Below, one piece after another: positions 19,201 to 27,921 of a stretch of 64,000 nucleotides of DNA (positions are counted from its first letter, which is position 1; the number at the start of each line of letters is the position of its first letter). Source of the stretch: Candidatus Latescibacterota bacterium (lineage in GTDB: Bacteria > Latescibacterota > UBA2968 > UBA8231). The stretch lies in contig JACPJE010000012.1 of NCBI GenBank assembly GCA_016187725.1, positions 1 through 64,000 on the forward strand, given 5' to 3'. A program made the position numbers and the translations under genes. The notes below the pieces were generated by a model, which had not been told where the DNA came from, did not search any database, and was given only the letters and a program-made list of their open reading frames with translations.

Positions 19201-21864
19201 GATCTGCTGGACCACCGGGCTGTGCCGGATGGTGAGCGGCCCCGGGCTGACGGCGAAGACCGGCGGGTTCTTCTGGTCGTCAGCCACCAGATAGATGTAA
19301 TAATCGCCGCTGGGCACCTTGAGGATGGAGGCGAAGAGGCTGTCCTGCAGCGCTGCAGGGGGCTCGTCCCAGGTGTAGGTCTGGGAGGTGCCCTCCAGGA
19401 AGTCGTTGGTGCCGCTGGCAGAGACGGTGCTGACGTCATTCTCGTCGGCCACCAGGGTGCCGAAGATGCGGACATCCTGCACGGTCCGCAACCTGTTGCT
19501 CGGGTACGCGTAGAAGGCCGCCTTCAGGCCGCTGCTGCTGAGGTTGTCGTCCGCGTCGTTGAGGTTATAGATGATGCCAAAAGAAGTGTTGGCGCTGTCG
19601 TTCACCCCGTCGGGCTGGGAGATGGAGACCGTGGGCTTGTTGCTGGAGGGGAGGATGTCGATGTCGGCCCCCAGCTGGAAATAGGTGTCGGCCAGGAACC
19701 CCACTATCGGAGAAGACCCCACCCGCACGGTGCGCGCCCCCTTGCCGGTGCCCTCGGCGCTGGCGGTGCTGTTGGTCACCACTTGCAGGTTGGTCGCCGA
19801 GTCGCTGCCCAGCACGTTGAGCTTGACCAGCAGGCCGATCTTGTCGTCGTCGTCCCCCCACTCGTTGGTGGTGGTGGAATCGTCGTTCACCAGCCCTTCG
19901 AAGTACTTGTCGTCGTCGGCCAGGGTGCTGCCCACCGTCTCCCACTCGCCGGACAGAAAGCCGTCGCTGCTGCTGCCGCTGGCCCCCAGACCGGATCCGT
20001 CGGTGGGGTTGGCCACGTGCACGTACACGGGATTGTGGGTCAGCTCGCTGGTGACGCTCTGGGGGTTCACCGGCTTGTAGGTGAGGGTGTACTGGTACCC
20101 GCCCACCGGCACGGACTCGTCCTCCCAGGTGATGGCGCGGCCCAGCACCTTGAAGTAAGGGTGGTGGTTGACATTGGTCACATTGCCCAGGCCGAAGCCC
20201 TCGCCGGTGCCGCCGGCAAAGGCCAGGAAGAGGTTGTCGTTCTCGGGATGCTGGGCCAGGGCCGGGCTGAGCAGGAACACGTCGGTGCTGGCGATGCCGT
20301 CCTCGGTGCTGCCATCCGAGTCGTCGTCGGCCACCTTTTCGGGCAGGGTCCAGCTCACCCCGTTGTAGGTGGCGTAGTAGATGTCGTGCTCATGGCTAAT
20401 GCCGCTGGTGTTGCTGTACCCGGCCGAAAAGGCGATGTGCAGGTCCCCCTGGTTTTCGAGGCGGTCGTCCACTAACGCGCTGACCCGCTCGGTGAGTTCC
20501 CAGTCCAACTCGATGTTGTACTTCTGGTTGTCGTCGCTGAACAGGGCGGTGTTCCAGACCGCGGTGGCCGTGCCCCAGCTGGCGCTGCTGCCCACAGCTC
20601 CCACATCGTTGTAGCTGTTGAAGTAGATCCCCTCCGCCGGGGTGTTGGTTCCGTACTTGAAGACGGCGTAGACCCGGTCGGGCAGGCGCAGCCGGTCGAT
20701 TGCCAGGGTGGGAAAGTAGTAGACCGCGTTGGTCTCCAGTGCCGCGTTGTTGGCCGACTCGTTATCGAACGTGGCCACCAAGGCCCCTCTGGCGGTCTGG
20801 TCCCATCCCGAGGAACCGACATTCACCCAGCTGGTGTCGCTGCGCAGGCGCTTGTGCTCGATGCGGTCGCCGGTGATATCGGTAGTGTCGTGGAAATAGA
20901 TCACATGCAGGGCGTCCCCGTCCCCCACCTTGATGTCAGGCCCGGTGTTGCGGTCCGTGTTGTTCGGAGTGAGCCTCACCCCGCCGCTGCCGCTGAGGCC
21001 ATCCTCACCCGTGGGTTCCATGGAAAATGGATCGGTGTAGCGGTTGACCTTGGCCAGCATGATGTCGTCGCTGCCCGTCCCCCGGCTGGTGCCCCGCACG
21101 TAGGCGATGAAGATATTGTCGCGGTCGTCGATGGCCAGGCGCGGAAAGGCGCAGCTGCGCCCCTCGGCGGTGGCGGTGTTGTTCACCTTGATCGGGGTCT
21201 GCCAGGTGAGCCCGTTGTCCTGCGAGTAGGAGAAAAACACGTTTTTGTCGCGGGCATGGGAGGCGGTGGAGACAAAGGCATAGGCTACCCGGGGCTGGCC
21301 GCCGCTGCTGACCTCCAGATCCAGGGTCGAGAAGGAAGTCCCGTTGCCATTGGTGGTCAGAGGGTGGTAGGTGAGGGAGCCAGAGACGCTCACCGCCGAG
21401 GTAAAGGTGGCCCCCCCATCGGTGCTGCGGGCGTACATCACCTTGTAGATGGGGGTGATCCCGCCATTGTACACACTGCCGTTGGAGAGGCCGGCCTGCT
21501 CGATCCAGGCCACGTGTACGGTCGGGAAGAGGGTGGCGCTGGTCACACCCGGAGCCAACTGATCGGCGCCCAGGCCAAAGGGCGCCACGTCCACCATGGC
21601 CACGTCCACCTGCATGCCGTCGGTGTCGGTGCTGCTGAGCTGGTCGCTCTTTTCCACGGCGTGGAAGTTGGCGATCACCGGGTAGGTGGGGGTGGCGGCC
21701 TGGTTGAGGTCCACCCGCACGCTGAGGGTATCGCCGACGATGAAGTCAGCAGTGGTGGTGCTGTCCTGCGGGGCAAAACCCACCGGGGTGCGGTTCTCGA
21801 AGACGGGCATGGCGCCCAGGGCCGGACCGGCCCACAGCAGGAGGAAAGGCAGGGCGCGGCGCAT
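16222..21864 (-). CDS. Giant secreted protein: BNR-like repeats, cohesin-like regions, dockerin-like segment, FlgD-like tail
   Basis: Signal-like start. Asp-box-like STDGGATF and SQDNGLTW. AGDVTEDNEIDEDDINAIDAAWGTN...SADLNNDLRVSIEDLVVTSSNIS (dockerin-like pair). LGPNYPNPFNPSTTIPFTVP...VEIYDLLGQRVQTLL...WDGLDSAGQFLGSGVYFCRV tail. Confidence 0.75.
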   Translation of the reverse strand: MRRALPFLLLWAGPALGAMPVFENRTPVGFAPQDSTTTADFIVGDTLSVRVDLNQAATPTYPVIANFHAVEKSDQLSSTDTDGMQVDVAMVDVAPFGLGADQLAPGVTSATLFPTVHVAWIEQAGLSNGSVYNGGITPIYKVMYARSTDGGATFTSAVSVSGSLTYHPLTTNGNGTSFSTLDLEVSSGGQPRVAYAFVSTASHARDKNVFFSYSQDNGLTWQTPIKVNNTATAEGRSCAFPRLAIDDRDNIFIAYVRGTSRGTGSDDIMLAKVNRYTDPFSMEPTGEDGLSGSGGVRLTPNNTDRNTGPDIKVGDGDALHVIYFHDTTDITGDRIEHKRLRSDTSWVNVGSSGWDQTARGALVATFDNESANNAALETNAVYYFPTLAIDRLRLPDRVYAVFKYGTNTPAEGIYFNSYNDVGAVGSSASWGTATAVWNTALFSDDNQKYNIELDWELTERVSALVDDRLENQGDLHIAFSAGYSNTSGISHEHDIYYATYNGVSWTLPEKVADDDSDGSTEDGIASTDVFLLSPALAQHPENDNLFLAFAGGTGEGFGLGNVTNVNHHPYFKVLGRAITWEDESVPVGGYQYTLTYKPVNPQSVTSELTHNPVYVHVANPTDGSGLGASGSSSDGFLSGEWETVGSTLADDDKYFEGLVNDDSTTTNEWGDDDDKIGLLVKLNVLGSDSATNLQVVTNSTASAEGTGKGARTVRVGSSPIVGFLADTYFQLGADIDILPSSNKPTVSISQPDGVNDSANTSFGIIYNLNDADDNLSSSGLKAAFYAYPSNRLRTVQDVRIFGTLVADENDVSTVSASGTNDFLEGTSQTYTWDEPPAALQDSLFASILKVPSGDYYIYLVADDQKNPPVFAVSPGPLTIRHSPVVQQIDPSGADTVDTGVRSGLRANPYDLDFSVVDYDSQARVQLFYASATGITSLSAKGVYPNQNFVLGKSVSGTRGTAITSTTSLTSHDHQYSWDVTSPQIAQGLYYLYAVASDSFSATVGNSSAALVLRHSPSFVFYEPAKDTQRQVFSRSQPVYTIQWQKGPGDQDLDNNASISLYFTTDDPAATDHSTEAGASSTSLTSDADTRLIVSGLSENGDGPSDMYAWNLRSPPNSVPVSGTRVWLYAVIDDGNGNVQVAKGGSLVVTHAPSILLKTRMPEISQGDLIRLEWDDYLVDDGASTDDAYIRLYASTSSGLSSLQALEAANPVILNSSTGTTSGTITAIRESEGNAFNWDTKTSTFALAEGSYAIYAGISADPTFSDNTTGQVSEASNRLVVKTGSGLSPHLSLSPNKVTVGAGDTLTFEVLVQSGGMAAEAISAVVDLQSSVFSVVNSSSPFTDLGVVFSGGSVVENTTSGTKVRFTKTKPGGELVGTAANPARLASFRVVVGNSISGTSAIKFDDDAALNLAGNSVSLKSSTGMSVQNAQVQVVGRGRIEATVLLEGRSSPIGNGNHSTLLDVHLRLPGSTADVVESRFRSANDDLASTTDTVEVQTSSSGALSLYSVPAGRYVLTVKDTSHLSGRTDTIAVRNGEVLILGSSHGFFASDVRGDASFLLGQDGHQLKAGDVTEDNEIDEDDINAIDAAWGTNTSAAYFKSADLNNDLRVSIEDLVVTSSNISNTTGLGAPPVFKPAYLRDNGQAGVEVSAPQFAGEWCQGLVIELVYRAKGLGDLAGYDLELVYDPGEMEVEEEGLEAAGIFRDNPQGYTRRVAPEEGRLGVAAARRGKGWSASGEGELLRVKVKLHRDGYPESLRLREGKFLASSYQSTAIRLLNDPTELALPKNFSLGPNYPNPFNPSTTIPFTVPLGVRGSALVAVEIYDLLGQRVQTLLEEPMKPGYYRAVWDGLDSAGQFLGSGVYFCRVRVGEQVQVRKMALVK

Positions 21865-21866
21865 GG

Positions 21867-24800
21867 TTATTTGACCAGCACCATCTTGCGGGTCTGGCGG
21901 AAGGACCCCAGCTCCAGCTGGTAGAAGTAGAGCCCGGCCGCCACCTGATGGGCCAGGTCATCCCTCCCATCCCACACCAGGGTGTGGAAACCGGGAGCCA
22001 GCGGTCCCGAAACCAGGGTGCGCACCCGCTGGCCCAGCACGTCGTAGATGGCCAGCCGCACCTCCTGGCGCTGCGGCACCGAGAAGGGAATGACGGTGCT
22101 AGGGTTGAATGGATTGGGGTAATTCTGGTCCAGGGCCGGCTGGGTGGGCAGCAGCCAGTCGGCCAGGTTCTTGCCCTGGCGCACCGGGCTGCGCTCGTAA
22201 TCGGGGGCCAGCAACATCCCCCCGTCTAGGCGGACGGTGTTCTCGGCGCCCTCCTTGAGCACCTCGAAGCGCAGGTGCGCCAGGCTGCCCGCCCCGTGCG
22301 CCTCCCAGCGCTTGCCGATGCGCGCCCCCATCAGCCGCACCCTGCCCTCCTCGGGGCGGGCCTCGAAGACTGCTCCGCGCGGATTGGCGGCGAAGATCGC
22401 TCCGGCCTTCACCTCGCCGGGCACCAGGCGCAGGTACCTGGGGTCGTAGTCCAGGTTCAGTTCGTACCCGGCCAAGCCATCCAGTCTCTCGGCGCTCAGT
22501 TCTACCTCCACTTCCTGCCCCGGCACCAGGGGCCTGAGTTGCTGCGGCCTCACCTCCACCACCGCCTCGCTGTTGGCCGGGCGACCGGCCACCGGTTTGT
22601 ACACCGGCGGGGCGCCAAAGCCTTCGCTGTTGCCGAAGTTGGAGGTGGTCACCGTCAGGTCCGGGGCCCCGACGCTGTTGTCGTTGTTGATGTCGGCCTG
22701 CTTGAAGTTGGCCACCGTGGTGGTGGTACCCCAGGCGGCGATGATCAGGTTGACGTCGTCCTCGTTGATCTCGTTGTCCTCGCTCACGTCGCCGGCGATG
22801 AGTTGACGGCCGCTGGAGGCCAGCATCCCGGCCGGGTCTCCTCTCAGATCTGAGGCGAAGAAGCCGTTGTTGTTGCCAGAGCTGATGGTCACCGTCTCCC
22901 CGTTGCGCACCACGATGGTGTCGGTGCGCCCGCTGACGTGGCTGGTATCCTTGACGGTCAGCACGTAGCGGCCGGCCGGCACGCTGTACAGGTTCAGGGC
23001 GCCCGAGGAGTTGGTCTGCACCTCTACCGTGTCGGTGGTGCTGGGCAGACCGTCGTTGGCCTGACGGAAGTTCAAATCGCTGATGTCGATGGCGCTGCCT
23101 GGCAGGCGCAGATGCACATCCAGGAGGGTGGAGTGGTTGCCCGTGCCCAGCGGCGCAGTGTGTCCCTCCAACTCCACGGTGGCGTCGATTCTCCCCCGCC
23201 GGACCCGCTTGAAGTTGGGATTGGGAATGCTCAGAAGATCCCCGTCTTTGTCCACCGGGTCGCTCTTGCCCACCTGGCCCAGCACCGTGCCAGTCTCTCC
23301 CTTGGAGAACACCACTGAGGGGGGGTCCTGCAGGTTGCTGGTGGCCACCAGTTGAAAGCGGGCCAGGGCCGCCGGCTGGGTCTTGGTCCCCACCGTCTCC
23401 CCACCAAAGGTGGACTTGGAGAAGCGCAGCTGGCTGGCCGAAGACTTGTAGGTGTTCTCGATGGGGCTGGTGCCGGCAAAAACCCTGCCCAGGTCGATGA
23501 AGGGCTGGGTGCCGGAGGCAGCGCTCTGATCCACGATCGAGAAGCTATTGTCCCCCAACTTGAGTACCACCTGCACAAAGTTGATCGGCTTGTCGTACTG
23601 GACCATCACGTCCAGGGTCAGGGTGTCCCCGATCGCCACCGGCCGGTCCGAGGGAGCTAGACTGAAATTCGCTGTGTCGGGCAGCGCCATGCCGATGGTC
23701 AGAGGCATCGAACTCTTGCTGAGGGTGGTGGCCGAGTTGTTGTTGAAGGTGGGGTCCTTGCTGATGGCTGCGTACACGTCATAACTCGCCGCTGACCCGA
23801 AGAGCCTGGTGTTCCAGTCGAGGAAATTGGCGCTGTCCTCCCGCACGCTGGCGATGGTGCCGGTCAGGGCCCCATTCGAGCTGTTGAGCAGGAATACCGT
23901 GCTCCCGTTTACATCCGTGTCCAGGAGGGACAGGGTGGTGTAGGCCGAAGGGTTGGTGACGGCGTAGAGCCGGATGTAGGCATTGTCCGTGCTCAGCCCG
24001 TCGTCCACCAGATAATCGTCCCACTCCAGGCGCAGCACGTGATGCAGCAAGAAAGAAGGGGTGTAGTCGCTCAGCCTGGAGGTCAGCAGGGTGATGCGCG
24101 GGTCGTGGGTCAGGGTCAGGGCCCCGCCCAGGGCCACGCTGCTGTTGTTGTGGCTGTCGCTGATGCGGGCATAGAGCCACACCTTGGCCCCCTCCTGGGG
24201 CACGTCGTCAGTTGGGTTGCGGAAACTCCACACGTACATGTCGCTGGCCCCGCCGGCGTTTTCCTTGAGTCCCTTGACGATGGTGCGGGTGTCGGCGTCC
24301 CTGAGCAGCGAATCCGGGTAACTCTCGTAGTTGATGGTCGCCGGGCTGTCGGTGGTGAAATACAGGTCGATGGTGGCGTTGTCGTCGAAGTCCTGGTCCC
24401 CCGCCCCCTTCTGCCACTGGACGGTGTACATGGGTTGAGAACCGGTATTGAGCTGCCGGTGGGTGTCGCGCGGGGGCTCGTAGAAGACAAAGGAGGGCGA
24501 GTGTTTGACGGCCAGTTGGGCAATGCTCTGCCCCACGGTGGTGTAGACCGAATCGCAGGCCACCGCGTAAATGAAATAACTGCCCTCCTTGACCGTGCTG
24601 GCCACCCCGTTGTCCACCACCGCCGCGGTCACGTCCCACGAATATTCGGTATGGGCACTGGTCAGCGTGTCCGACCCAGGGATGGCGATGGCCCGCTTGC
24701 CGGTATGGCTCTTGCCCAGGGCAAAACTCAGGTTGGGATACCGGCCGATGGCCGACACCGAGACCAGCCCACTCACCGACGAGTAGAAGAGCTGCACCTC

Positions 24801-27578
24801 GGTGGCCCCCTGGCGGTCGAAGTCCCGGACCCGGAAATCCAGGTCGTAGGGGTTGGCCTTCAGGCCAGTGCGCACCCCGGTGTCTACCGTGTCGGCGCTG
24901 CTGGGGTCCACCTGGTCGACGATGGGCTTGTGGCGCACGGCCAGCGGCCCCTTGCTGCGGGTATAGACCGGGAGGTTCTTCTGATCGTCGGCCACCAGGT
25001 AGATGTAGTAGTTGCCAGTGGGCACCTTGAGGATGGAGGCGAAGAGGCTGTCCCGCAGCGCTGTAGGGGGCTCGTCCCAGGTGTAGACCTGGGAGGTTCC
25101 CTCCAGAAAGTCGTCAGTGCCGCTGGCAGAGACACTGGTGGCGTCGTTCTCGTCGGCGATCAGGGTGCCAAAGATGCGGATGTCCTGCACCGAGGACAGG
25201 GTGCTGTCGGGCGAGAAGTAGAGCGCTGCCCGCAGGGCGGTGGACCCCAGGTTGTCATCCGGATCGCTCAGGTCGTAGCTGATGGGGTACGAGGTGTTAG
25301 CCGAATCAGCCACCCCGTCTGGCTGGGTGATGCGCACCGTGGGCGCGGTGTTGGAGTCGATGATGTCGATGTTGGCGCCCAGTTCAAAAAAGGTGCCGAT
25401 GCCAGCTACCAGGGAGAACGAGCCCGTCAGGGGGCTGGTCCCCACCCGCACGGTGCGCGCCCCCTTGCCGGTGCCCGCGGAACTGGCCGTGCTGTTGGTC
25501 ACCACTTGTAGATTGGTCGCCGAATCGCTGCCCAGCACGTTGAGCTTGACCAGCAGGCCGATCTTGTCGTCGTCGTCCCCCCACTCGTTGTCGGTGGAAG
25601 TATCCTCATTGAGCCGGCCCTCAAAGTTCTTGTCGTCGTCGGCCAGGGTGCTGCCCACCGTCTCCCACTCCCCGGCCAGGAAGCCGTCGGTGCTCCGCTT
25701 GCCCGTGGCTCCCAGCCCGGCGCCGGTGAGGTTGTCGGCCACGTGCACGTACACCGCCTGGTCGGCGACCTCGCTGCTGGTCTGGTGCGGATTGACAGGG
25801 GTGTAATCCAGGTCGTACTGGTACCCGCCCACGGGCACGGACTTGTCCTCCGAGGTCACTGCCCGCCCCAGCACCTTGAAGTAGGCGTGGTGATTGGTGT
25901 TGGTGACGTTATCCACCCCCAGCCCCTCGGCGGTCCCGCCCACGAAGCTCAGGTACACGTTGGGATCGCCGGTGCGCTTGGCGATCATCGGCGCCGCGAG
26001 GAAGACATCGGTGTTGGCGATGCCGTCCTCGGTGAGGCTGCCGTCCGAATCGTCGTCGGCCACCTTCTCGGGCAGGGTCCAGCTGGCGTCGTTGTAAAAT
26101 CCGTAGTACACGTCCTGCTCATGGCTGGTGCCGGTGGTGTTGCTGTACCCGGCGGTGAAGACGATGTGCAGCTCCCCCCGGTCGGGCCGGCGGTCGTCCA
26201 CCACCGCGGCCACCGGCTCGGTCACCTTCCAATTTAGTTCTACATTGTACCTCAGATCGCCGTCCTTGAAGACTGCCGTGTTGGCCGTGCTCCACACCGG
26301 GGAGGCCTGGGCCGCGCTCCAGCCGGCGCTGCCGCCCACCGCGTTGTCGTAGGTGTATTTGTTGAAGAAGATGGTCTCGTAGGTGGCGTCGCCGTACTTG
26401 TACAGGGCAAAAATGCGGTTGGGCGAGCTGACGCGGTCCACTACCACGGTGGGGAAATAGAAGATCGCGTTGACTTCCAGGGCGGAGGTGGGCGCGGCGG
26501 CGTAGTCAAAACCATCGACCTTGGCCCCGATGTTGTCCTGGTCCCACCCGGTGGGGCTCACATTGCTCCACGAATCGGCCAGCAGGGTCTTGTGCTCGAT
26601 CATTTTGCCCGTCCAGTTGTAGTAGATCACGTGCAGCACGTCGCCGCTGCCCCGATCTATGGAGGGCCCGGTCTGCCGGTCGCCGAAGAGGGTGATGCGC
26701 ACCCCCCCGGTGCTGCCCACGGTCCCCAAGGACCCCACCCGCTCCATGGTGAAGGGGCTGGTCTGGCGATTGACCTTGGCCAGCATGATGTCATCGGTAC
26801 CGGTGCCCGGACTGGAACCGCGCACATAGGTGATGAAGATGTTGTCGCGCTGGTCGATGACCATGCGCGGGAAGGCCGCATCCCGCCCCTTGGTGTTGCC
26901 TTTGGTGGTGGTGTCGTTGACCACCACCGCGCTGTTGCCCGGCAGCCAGGTGGCCCCCCCGTCCTCGGAGTGGTTGAAGTACACGTTGTTGGGAGTGGTG
27001 GAAAAATCCGCGGTATTGCCGTCGGGGGAGGAGTTGAAGGCGTAGGCGATGCGCGGGTTGCCGCGGCTGTCCACTTCGAGATCGAGGGTGGAAAAGGAGG
27101 TGCCGGCCCCGTTGAGGGTCAGGAGGTCGAAGCGCAGGCTGCCCGAGACGCTCACCGGATCGGAGAAGGTGGCGCCGTTGTTGTTGCTGCGGGCATAGCG
27201 CACGAAGTACACCGGCGTGGACACCGGCGAAACCACCTCCTGGGAGATCCAGGCCATATGCACGGTGCTGGTGCCCGAAACCGCCACATCCGCCCTCATC
27301 CCGTCCACATCGGTGGTCTCGACGGCTTTGCTGCGTTCGAGGTTGTAGAAGTCGCCGATCACCGGGTAGGTGGGGGTGGCCGCCTGGTTCAGGTCGGCGC
27401 GCACCGTCACCTGCTGGCCCTCGATGAAATCCTGGCGGGCCGTGCTGTCGCGGGTGGAGAAACCCGCTGGGGTGCGGTTTTCAAAGGTGGGAATAGCCCC
27501 GTACCCGGCCCGGCACAAAAACAGGCCGGCGGCCAGTGACCAGGCGATCAGGGGGCAATGGGGCAGCGCGATTTTCAC
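21867..27578 (-). CDS. Giant secreted protein, tandem paralog of 16222-21864
   Basis: Collinear similarity over the whole length. SNNNGATF, SEDGGATW. AGDVSEDNEINEDDVNLIIAAWG...ADINNDNSVGAPDLTVTTSNFG. LDQNYPNPFNPSTVIPFSVPQRQEVRLAIYDVLGQRVRTLVSG tail. Only 2 nt separate it from the downstream gene. Confidence 0.78.
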   Translation of the reverse strand: MKIALPHCPLIAWSLAAGLFLCRAGYGAIPTFENRTPAGFSTRDSTARQDFIEGQQVTVRADLNQAATPTYPVIGDFYNLERSKAVETTDVDGMRADVAVSGTSTVHMAWISQEVVSPVSTPVYFVRYARSNNNGATFSDPVSVSGSLRFDLLTLNGAGTSFSTLDLEVDSRGNPRIAYAFNSSPDGNTADFSTTPNNVYFNHSEDGGATWLPGNSAVVVNDTTTKGNTKGRDAAFPRMVIDQRDNIFITYVRGSSPGTGTDDIMLAKVNRQTSPFTMERVGSLGTVGSTGGVRITLFGDRQTGPSIDRGSGDVLHVIYYNWTGKMIEHKTLLADSWSNVSPTGWDQDNIGAKVDGFDYAAAPTSALEVNAIFYFPTVVVDRVSSPNRIFALYKYGDATYETIFFNKYTYDNAVGGSAGWSAAQASPVWSTANTAVFKDGDLRYNVELNWKVTEPVAAVVDDRRPDRGELHIVFTAGYSNTTGTSHEQDVYYGFYNDASWTLPEKVADDDSDGSLTEDGIANTDVFLAAPMIAKRTGDPNVYLSFVGGTAEGLGVDNVTNTNHHAYFKVLGRAVTSEDKSVPVGGYQYDLDYTPVNPHQTSSEVADQAVYVHVADNLTGAGLGATGKRSTDGFLAGEWETVGSTLADDDKNFEGRLNEDTSTDNEWGDDDDKIGLLVKLNVLGSDSATNLQVVTNSTASSAGTGKGARTVRVGTSPLTGSFSLVAGIGTFFELGANIDIIDSNTAPTVRITQPDGVADSANTSYPISYDLSDPDDNLGSTALRAALYFSPDSTLSSVQDIRIFGTLIADENDATSVSASGTDDFLEGTSQVYTWDEPPTALRDSLFASILKVPTGNYYIYLVADDQKNLPVYTRSKGPLAVRHKPIVDQVDPSSADTVDTGVRTGLKANPYDLDFRVRDFDRQGATEVQLFYSSVSGLVSVSAIGRYPNLSFALGKSHTGKRAIAIPGSDTLTSAHTEYSWDVTAAVVDNGVASTVKEGSYFIYAVACDSVYTTVGQSIAQLAVKHSPSFVFYEPPRDTHRQLNTGSQPMYTVQWQKGAGDQDFDDNATIDLYFTTDSPATINYESYPDSLLRDADTRTIVKGLKENAGGASDMYVWSFRNPTDDVPQEGAKVWLYARISDSHNNSSVALGGALTLTHDPRITLLTSRLSDYTPSFLLHHVLRLEWDDYLVDDGLSTDNAYIRLYAVTNPSAYTTLSLLDTDVNGSTVFLLNSSNGALTGTIASVREDSANFLDWNTRLFGSAASYDVYAAISKDPTFNNNSATTLSKSSMPLTIGMALPDTANFSLAPSDRPVAIGDTLTLDVMVQYDKPINFVQVVLKLGDNSFSIVDQSAASGTQPFIDLGRVFAGTSPIENTYKSSASQLRFSKSTFGGETVGTKTQPAALARFQLVATSNLQDPPSVVFSKGETGTVLGQVGKSDPVDKDGDLLSIPNPNFKRVRRGRIDATVELEGHTAPLGTGNHSTLLDVHLRLPGSAIDISDLNFRQANDGLPSTTDTVEVQTNSSGALNLYSVPAGRYVLTVKDTSHVSGRTDTIVVRNGETVTISSGNNNGFFASDLRGDPAGMLASSGRQLIAGDVSEDNEINEDDVNLIIAAWGTTTTVANFKQADINNDNSVGAPDLTVTTSNFGNSEGFGAPPVYKPVAGRPANSEAVVEVRPQQLRPLVPGQEVEVELSAERLDGLAGYELNLDYDPRYLRLVPGEVKAGAIFAANPRGAVFEARPEEGRVRLMGARIGKRWEAHGAGSLAHLRFEVLKEGAENTVRLDGGMLLAPDYERSPVRQGKNLADWLLPTQPALDQNYPNPFNPSTVIPFSVPQRQEVRLAIYDVLGQRVRTLVSGPLAPGFHTLVWDGRDDLAHQVAAGLYFYQLELGSFRQTRKMVLVK

Positions 27579-27640
27579 TTCTCCATTCCTTCGGCAGCGC
27601 TGGACCGCCGCTTCGTGCGGCAGCAGGGCAACTGCCTTTG

Positions 27641-27656
27641 AGCAACTTCAATGCCA
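27641..27656 (-). promoter_or_regulatory. Candidate sigma-54 promoter for the giant secreted protein operon
   Basis: Minus strand TGGCATTGAAGTTGCT: GG-N10-GC in TGGCAY-N5-TTGCW context; ATG at 27578. Confidence 0.65.
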
Positions 27657-27869
27657 CCCCCCCTTTGCCGCCTTGCAACTCCTTGGAAATGCTCTGCCTA
27701 TTCCCCCTTTAGGCACCCTGTTCAACCCCGCACTCATCCAAAGGCGAGAAATAATTTCCCCCATCCTGGAGCATCTTTCCGCCCCTGCCCTCGTTTCCTC
27801 ACTAGAAGGGACCTCCGGAAACTCTTGCCGCAGAGAGAAGAAGGGCACAGATGTCTGCTCGGAGCCCTT

Positions 27870-27885
27870 TGGCATAGGATTTGCC
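27870..27885 (+). promoter_or_regulatory. Candidate sigma-54 promoter for the cohesin-like secreted protein
   Basis: TGGCATAGGATTTGCC: GG (27871-27872), N10, GC (27883-27884); ATG at 27922. Confidence 0.65.
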
Positions 27886-27921
27886 CTCTCTGGCAAGGTC
27901 TTTTTCCAGGGAGGGCTGCTC

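Noticed and set aside
17170-20475. 1101-aa plus-strand ORF opposite a giant secreted protein
   Set aside because: Shadow ORF; composition biased (H, G, V, R), no motifs.
27370-27921. N-terminal extension of the 1144-aa ORF
   Set aside because: It overlaps the divergent gene and promoters. ATG at 27922 has a good RBS and is followed by a signal-peptide-like sequence.
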